A stretch of 7,771 nt of DNA from assembly GCA_017991025.1 (NCBI GenBank), contig JAGNMT010000150.1, positions 1-7,771 on the forward strand, given 5' to 3'. The notes beneath the pieces are model-generated. The model saw nothing but the letters and a program-made list of their open reading frames with translations. It ran no database searches and was not told where the DNA came from. Of this stretch, positions 6,501 through 7,771 are shown piece after piece (the first letter of the stretch is position 1; each line of letters opens with the position of its first letter). Origin of the DNA: Verrucomicrobiales bacterium (GTDB lineage Bacteria; Verrucomicrobiota; Verrucomicrobiia; Verrucomicrobiales; DEV007). The translations under genes were made by a program, and so were the position numbers.

Positions 6501-7771
6501 ATATCGTACTCATCAACCGGTCTTCCCTTCCGCCACGGGAGGCCTGGGACATGGTCAAGTCCGGTCTTGACCGCTGGCGCATCGAAGAAATTCGCGCCAT
6601 CGAAGCCCTCGGTTCCACCGTCCATCTTTTCCAGGCGGACTTATCCAGGAAAGAGGAGCTGGTTAGCGTCATGGATGAAATCCGAAAAGGCCATGGTCCG
6701 TCCCTCCGGGGGATATTTCACACCGCCGGGGTAAACCGCGACAGCGTCATCGCCATGAAGAACGAAAGCGATTTGCGCGACGTTTTTGCCAGCAAGGCCC
6801 TGGCGGCACTTCATCTCGTCGAATACGCCAGCGAAAAACTGGAGAATCTCGACTTTCTCGCCCTCTTTTCCTCCGTTTCGACTGAACTCGGCTATTATGG
6901 GGGAAGCGACTACGCCGCCGCCAATGGCTACCTCGATGGACTCGCCGCCAGAGCAAGTCGGCAGGGGGTTCCTGTCATTGCCATCAACTGGGCCATTTGG
7001 CGTCAGATCGGCATGGGCGCCAAAGTCGACAACACCGCCGCCGCTGCCGCCAGCGGCATAGGCAACGACCTGGTCGCGAACTCCCTTTCGCCGGCAAAAG
7101 GAGCCGGAGCCATGTTTCGGGTCCTTTCCCAAAGCCCTTCCGCCAGAATAGCCGTTTTCCCGGGGCATTTTGAAAAGCGTCGTCAACTCGCGACCGATCA
7201 AATACGGGCCGCAAGCCGTCCTAAACCTAAAGCGGCTCACCTCCAATCAGGCGGTTCACCTTTGCCAGACGGGAATCGCAATGATTTCGCTCTCGATCTC
7301 ATGCTTGGCCTCTGGAAAGCCTGCCTCAAGTGCGAAACCCTCACCTGCGATGACAACTACTTTCAGTTAGGTGGAGACTCTCTCGCTGCGATCAGTTTGA
7401 TTTCGGGGATTGAGGAAACCTTCGGCCAATCCATACCGATGTCCTTTCTCATTGTCGCTCCAACCGTCTCTAAACTGGTGGAAAAAATGGGACTCAACGC
7501 CGGTGCCGGAGCTGTCGAAAAATCCCCTGAGGAAGAAGGCACCTCCGTTCCCGCCCATATCCTTCCGCTCGGCAGCGGCGGTGAAGAAAAGAAGGACGGC
7601 CTCCCTCTCTTCTGCATTCACGGGGCCGATGGCAGTGTTATGTTCTACAAACCGTTCGCCGATAGACTGGAGACCGCGTTTTCCGTCCACGCGATCGAAG
7701 CCCCTATGCTCCGCAAACCCGGCTCCGAGCCGCGCGGCAGCATTGAAAAAGTGGCCCAACAATATCTCGAC
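596..7771 (+). CDS. Hybrid NRPS-PKS megasynthase, (C remnant)-A-T-KS-AT-KR-T-TE (3' partial)
   Basis: One uninterrupted frame of 2392 codons runs off the right edge. The order is: C-domain C-terminal lobe remnant (about residues 27-176), adenylation (196-690), carrier 1 (713-782), ketosynthase (803-1225), KS-AT linker (1226-1325), malonyl acyltransferase (1326-1620), ketoreductase (1702-2190), carrier 2 (2233-2300) and the start of a thioesterase (2336 onward). The enzyme should activate one amino acid, extend it with one malonyl-CoA unit, reduce the beta-ketone and release a 3-hydroxy-4-amino acid or its lactam. It is a cytosolic assembly line and needs a phosphopantetheinyl transferase, which is not in this window. 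The ATG at 596 is chosen because it is the only ATG before the first domain in the frame, which opens after TGA 437-439. It has no clear Shine-Dalgarno sequence, so the exact start is less certain than the frame. The TE lacks its nucleophile region only because the window ends. No frameshift or internal stop was found. Confidence 0.96.
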   Translation, partial: MSKFEHVTDSPRNDLRPVKLRTVTSKIPNLDLHLAEACLAAFLFRYTGQDEIVFTGKSSYKEKSVLRSVSPVKEDTFLSLACRISESETLDANTQILFIQGTVKELPDRFEVAFAINENVLTLHYDSSLYREETIERWAAHYSRLLEAATKNPDALVSEVEILNDSERHLMLEVWNAHSAAAESFYSDSPSPDFCLHRVFEKQVARTPDRPAAESHGRVWTYRELDDYANQIAHFLLARDVKPDERIGIYLDRSVEMLAALIGIMKSGGAYVPLDTALPRERLEYMASDSGARLILTSPDLLSEAPVPEGAEGIVLGGSEFKSFVSQNPDSTSTPKTEVNSSNLIYVIYTSGSTGMPKGVMLGHNSVVNYLWSIIEGNELTADDVWFAYTTTAFDPSVKELFSLLFIGGKVVVGPKGAGADGETLARLIRASHATKIFATPTTLRILIASGWKGDRTLDILSGGEAISRDLANELVPLCRILYNVYGPTETTIFNTNKILSVSSEPVTIGRALAGCRLYVIDNAGKICPPQVRGNLFIGGICLAHGYMNKPELTAERFVVDPFSERAGAKMYNTGDVAYWTPEGEIVFLGRSDHQVKIRGYRIELGEIEQVLEGHPGVQDSVVIVREDTPGQPRIVAYVIPSGDTMPDEGEMRDYMAVSLPAYMIPGWFVEIEEFPLTPSRKTDRNALPKPEDVAPAGEGDPAIRTGDSENDLAEQIAAVWAEILGRRSIRVTDEVYAIGADSLNSVQFQTRIDQLLGLRLPIADIFQGRTPEALAERIREIRGESSKRIRTFTRKADTSSRDIAIIGMSGRFPGAGNLDEFWENLRSEVESIRDLSEEELETWGVPQREYLRRGYVARAGGLKDAYHFDNEFFNTSPSEAELLSPQIRLFLKTAWEALEDAGYPVEPEDCRIGVYAGSGYPNYLFAHEEISDTKRLHIVTANGMDFMTTRASYLFGLTGPSMGVQTACSTSLVAVNEACEALLAGRCEMALAGASSFSWPHERGHLHESGMIYSADGCNRSYSADATGTIFTQGVGVVMLKPLAAALADNDHIHAVIRGVAINNDGNRKNGYASPSIEGQAEVISQAMAHARISADDISYVEGHGTGTKIGDPIEIASLTRAWRETTDRKQFCALGSVKANIGHGDAAAGMSGLFKLILALKNETIPATLHLSEINPELDIENTPFYIVDKETPWKRESAGKPRIGAVSSFGIGGTNAHVIVEEAPAASRKDEEKKSGSVGLNIFPFSAGSRVSLDSQLAAWPHFLEAHPDLDPRDVAFTLQAGRKACPVRAFAVAQLIGDLGETMVNGGVIHPPVRQAVDHRKPVFLFTGQGSQYLNMARPSYENDPVFRSAMDRCAAIIDPLLEQPLLKMLFGEDTEENRLRLLQTSVAQPAIFAVSYAQAMRWIEWGIEPAALAGHSIGEYVAATLAGVMCLEEALPLVALRGKLMQAMVPGRMFAVMRPVEEVVAILEDHPELDLAASNSPSFTVVSGDAKPLKAFETEMAKRQILCKALHTSHAFHSRSMDPMLRDFESAVSKLKLSAPTIPYPSNLSGTWITNEEATSPAYYASQVRGAVRFSECLLTIMTQFQDQGENALFLEMGPGKTLTTFAGEIVSGTHHLAVSTLPTAKEEVPSDRFTLEALGRVWAAGQSISWDRLTPPGTRCRVSLPTYRYDEKTYRSRDENIRGCRNGYDPADSALLHVPVWKQTHLSANLPGDTDTVTSPVWLCFSCGFRQHSFENRLLPKGARILRITAGKRFQRQGKDSYIIRPGSQEDYDHLIDQVIAAHGSVHGILHTWTATDFAVRDEVAFWKANERGAISLLWLARSLGSHLLDNRVTFNVITTGLIGEALVPENHTLSGVMSVIQREYPKLITKVIDLPCNHNGEKAALAPVADAITSFEHHPLLARREGDWWKPFFEPLSESKNIEELKPFREIREGAAYVFTGGLGALSLTIAKEMAAQADALDIVLINRSSLPPREAWDMVKSGLDRWRIEEIRAIEALGSTVHLFQADLSRKEELVSVMDEIRKGHGPSLRGIFHTAGVNRDSVIAMKNESDLRDVFASKALAALHLVEYASEKLENLDFLALFSSVSTELGYYGGSDYAAANGYLDGLAARASRQGVPVIAINWAIWRQIGMGAKVDNTAAAAASGIGNDLVANSLSPAKGAGAMFRVLSQSPSARIAVFPGHFEKRRQLATDQIRAASRPKPKAAHLQSGGSPLPDGNRNDFALDLMLGLWKACLKCETLTCDDNYFQLGGDSLAAISLISGIEETFGQSIPMSFLIVAPTVSKLVEKMGLNAGAGAVEKSPEEEGTSVPAHILPLGSGGEEKKDGLPLFCIHGADGSVMFYKPFADRLETAFSVHAIEAPMLRKPGSEPRGSIEKVAQQYLD
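674..1123 (+). other. Domain: truncated condensation (C) domain, C-terminal lobe only
   Basis: Residues about 27-176 match the late part of NRPS condensation domains. There is an AAFLFRYTGQDEIV segment (residues 40-53), as in the usual AAF-L-x-R-Y-T-G-Q-D-D-I-V motif. Near the end are LTLHYDSSLYREETIERW and the typical exit into the A domain, with LND-SER (163-168) and WN (175-176). The N-terminal lobe with the catalytic HHxxxDG motif is absent, and the segment is also shortened in the middle. It should not catalyse peptide bond formation and probably survives as a structural platform for the A domain. Confidence 0.85.
1181..2665 (+). other. Domain: amino acid adenylation (A)
   Basis: Residues about 196-690 contain all core A motifs in order: WTYREL (A1), MKSGGAYVPLD (A2), YTSGSTGMPKG (A3, from residue 349), FDPS (A4, Asp395), VYGPTETT (A5, from 485), GNLFIGGICLAHGY (A6), YNTGD (A7), GRSDHQVKIRGYRIEL (A8), LPAYMIP (A9) and SRKTDR (A10, catalytic Lys682). 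It forms aminoacyl-AMP and loads carrier 1. Asp395 is at the position that binds the substrate alpha-amino group, so the substrate is an alpha-amino acid rather than an aryl or fatty acid. By manual alignment to GrsA the ten-residue code reads D-P-K-A-L-G-V-I-F-K. This matches no standard code that I recognise; it is partly like the glutamate code D-A-K-D-L-G-V-V-D-K. Confidence 0.95.
2732..2941 (+). other. Domain: carrier protein 1 (T), aminoacyl carrier
   Basis: Residues about 713-782 follow the A domain directly. The phosphopantetheine site is YAIGADSL with Ser743. This motif is closer to the GxDSL of polyketide acyl carriers than to the LGGHSL/LGGDSL of typical peptidyl carriers. It holds the amino acid delivered by A and presents it to the KS that begins about 20 residues later. 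Confidence 0.93.
3002..4270 (+). other. Domain: ketosynthase (KS)
   Basis: Residues about 803-1225 (423 residues, normal length) start with DIAIIGMSGRFPGA. The Claisen-condensation triad is complete: Cys969 in QTACSTSL, His1105 in VEGHGTGT, and His1145 in KANIGHGDAAAG, with the usual spacings of 136 and 176 residues. The domain ends in SFGIGGTNAHVIVEE. Lying directly after an amino acid-loading unit, it should accept an aminoacyl thioester and condense it with malonyl on carrier 2. Confidence 0.97.
4271..4570 (+). other. KS-AT linker
   Basis: About 100 residues (1226-1325) join KS and AT. The IFPFSAGS strand and a segment DPRDVAFTLQAGR are typical of the structured linker in modular type I polyketide synthases. 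No extra catalytic domain is hidden here. Confidence 0.75.
4571..5455 (+). other. Domain: acyltransferase (AT), predicted malonyl-CoA specific
   Basis: Residues about 1326-1620 carry FTGQGSQ (GQGSQ at 1332-1336), the nucleophile Ser1421 in GHSIGEY, the carboxylate-binding Arg1446, and the specificity motif HAFH at 1519-1522 with catalytic His1522. HAFH is the malonyl-CoA signature, whereas methylmalonyl ATs carry YASH. The domain ends at FLEMGPGKTL. It loads malonyl onto carrier 2, so the module is cis-AT. Confidence 0.95.
5699..7165 (+). other. Domain: ketoreductase (KR), structural plus catalytic halves
   Basis: Residues 1702-1940 (from VPVWK) are the degenerate Rossmann structural half, and about 1942-2190 the catalytic half. 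The NADPH site is TGGLGAL (1947-1953). The tetrad Lys2067, Ser2093, Tyr2106 and Asn2110 is present, so the domain should be active. Only about 34 residues separate the post-AT LPTYRY motif (1670) from VPVWK (1704), leaving no room for a dehydratase. No enoylreductase is inserted between the halves. Asp2049 occupies the last position of the LDD fingerprint (here N-R-D) and the A-type Trp is missing (Leu instead), which suggests a B-type reductase giving a D-configured hydroxyl. The stereochemical call is tentative. Confidence 0.93.
7292..7495 (+). other. Domain: carrier protein 2 (T)
   Basis: Residues about 2233-2300 contain DDNYFQLGGDSLAAISL with the phosphopantetheine attachment site Ser2262. 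The D-N-Y-F-x-L-G-G-D-S pattern is that of a peptidyl carrier, although it sits after a ketoreductase where an acyl carrier is expected. It carries malonyl and then the extended, reduced intermediate that the TE releases. Confidence 0.93.
7601..7771 (+). other. Domain: thioesterase (TE), N-terminal part only
   Basis: From residue 2336 the sequence LPLFCIHGADGSVMFYKPFA begins like a type I thioesterase alpha/beta-hydrolase fold, with HGADG (2342-2346) as the likely oxyanion-hole loop. The window ends at residue 2392, about 20-30 residues before the expected GxSxG nucleophile, so activity cannot be judged. A TE in this position makes this the terminating protein of its assembly line, with release by hydrolysis or cyclisation. 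Confidence 0.82.

Noticed and set aside
6641..7246. Antisense open frame (201 codons) opposite the KR
   Set aside because: The + strand encodes the KR catalytic residues here; the antisense reading is low-complexity and unrecognisable.
1..7771. tRNA, rRNA, CRISPR array, insertion sequence or attachment site
   Set aside because: No cloverleaf, spaced direct repeats, transposase motif or terminal inverted repeats could be seen by eye on either strand.

Overview
The window is bacterial and is almost entirely one large biosynthetic gene on the + strand. It reads without a stop from an ATG at 596 to the last base (2392 codons, 3' end missing). It encodes a hybrid non-ribosomal peptide synthetase / polyketide synthase (NRPS-PKS). 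The domain order is: remnant of a condensation (C) domain, adenylation (A), carrier 1, ketosynthase (KS), acyltransferase (AT), ketoreductase (KR), carrier 2, thioesterase (TE, cut off by the window end).

Region 1 (1-122) is the 3' tail of an unrelated upstream gene; its last residues resemble the end of a discoidin (F5/8 type C) carbohydrate-binding domain. Region 2 (123-595) has no convincing gene. It holds several short hairpins, a very AT-rich block (about 318-395) with three TTATAA copies, and one plausible sigma-70-type promoter. Region 3 (596-7771) is the synthase gene.

Read as an assembly line, one amino acid is activated by A and loaded on carrier 1. KS extends it with one malonyl unit chosen by AT, KR reduces the new ketone, and TE releases the product from carrier 2. 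All catalytic residues that can be checked are present: KS Cys/His/His, AT Ser/Arg/His, KR Lys/Ser/Tyr/Asn, and both phosphopantetheine serines. With no dehydratase or enoylreductase, the predicted product is a statine-like 3-hydroxy-4-amino acid, or the 4-hydroxy-pyrrolidin-2-one formed if the TE cyclises it. This follows from the domain order and has not been shown experimentally. The most unusual points are the vestigial C domain on what looks like a starter module, the apparent swap of carrier types (ACP-like motif after A, PCP-like motif after KR), and a non-standard A-domain specificity code that partly resembles a glutamate code.

The organism cannot be named. Moderate GC in the gene, no clear Shine-Dalgarno sequence before the start, and a discoidin-type neighbour would fit a Planctomycetota/Verrucomicrobiota/Lentisphaerota-like bacterium, but this is a weak guess.
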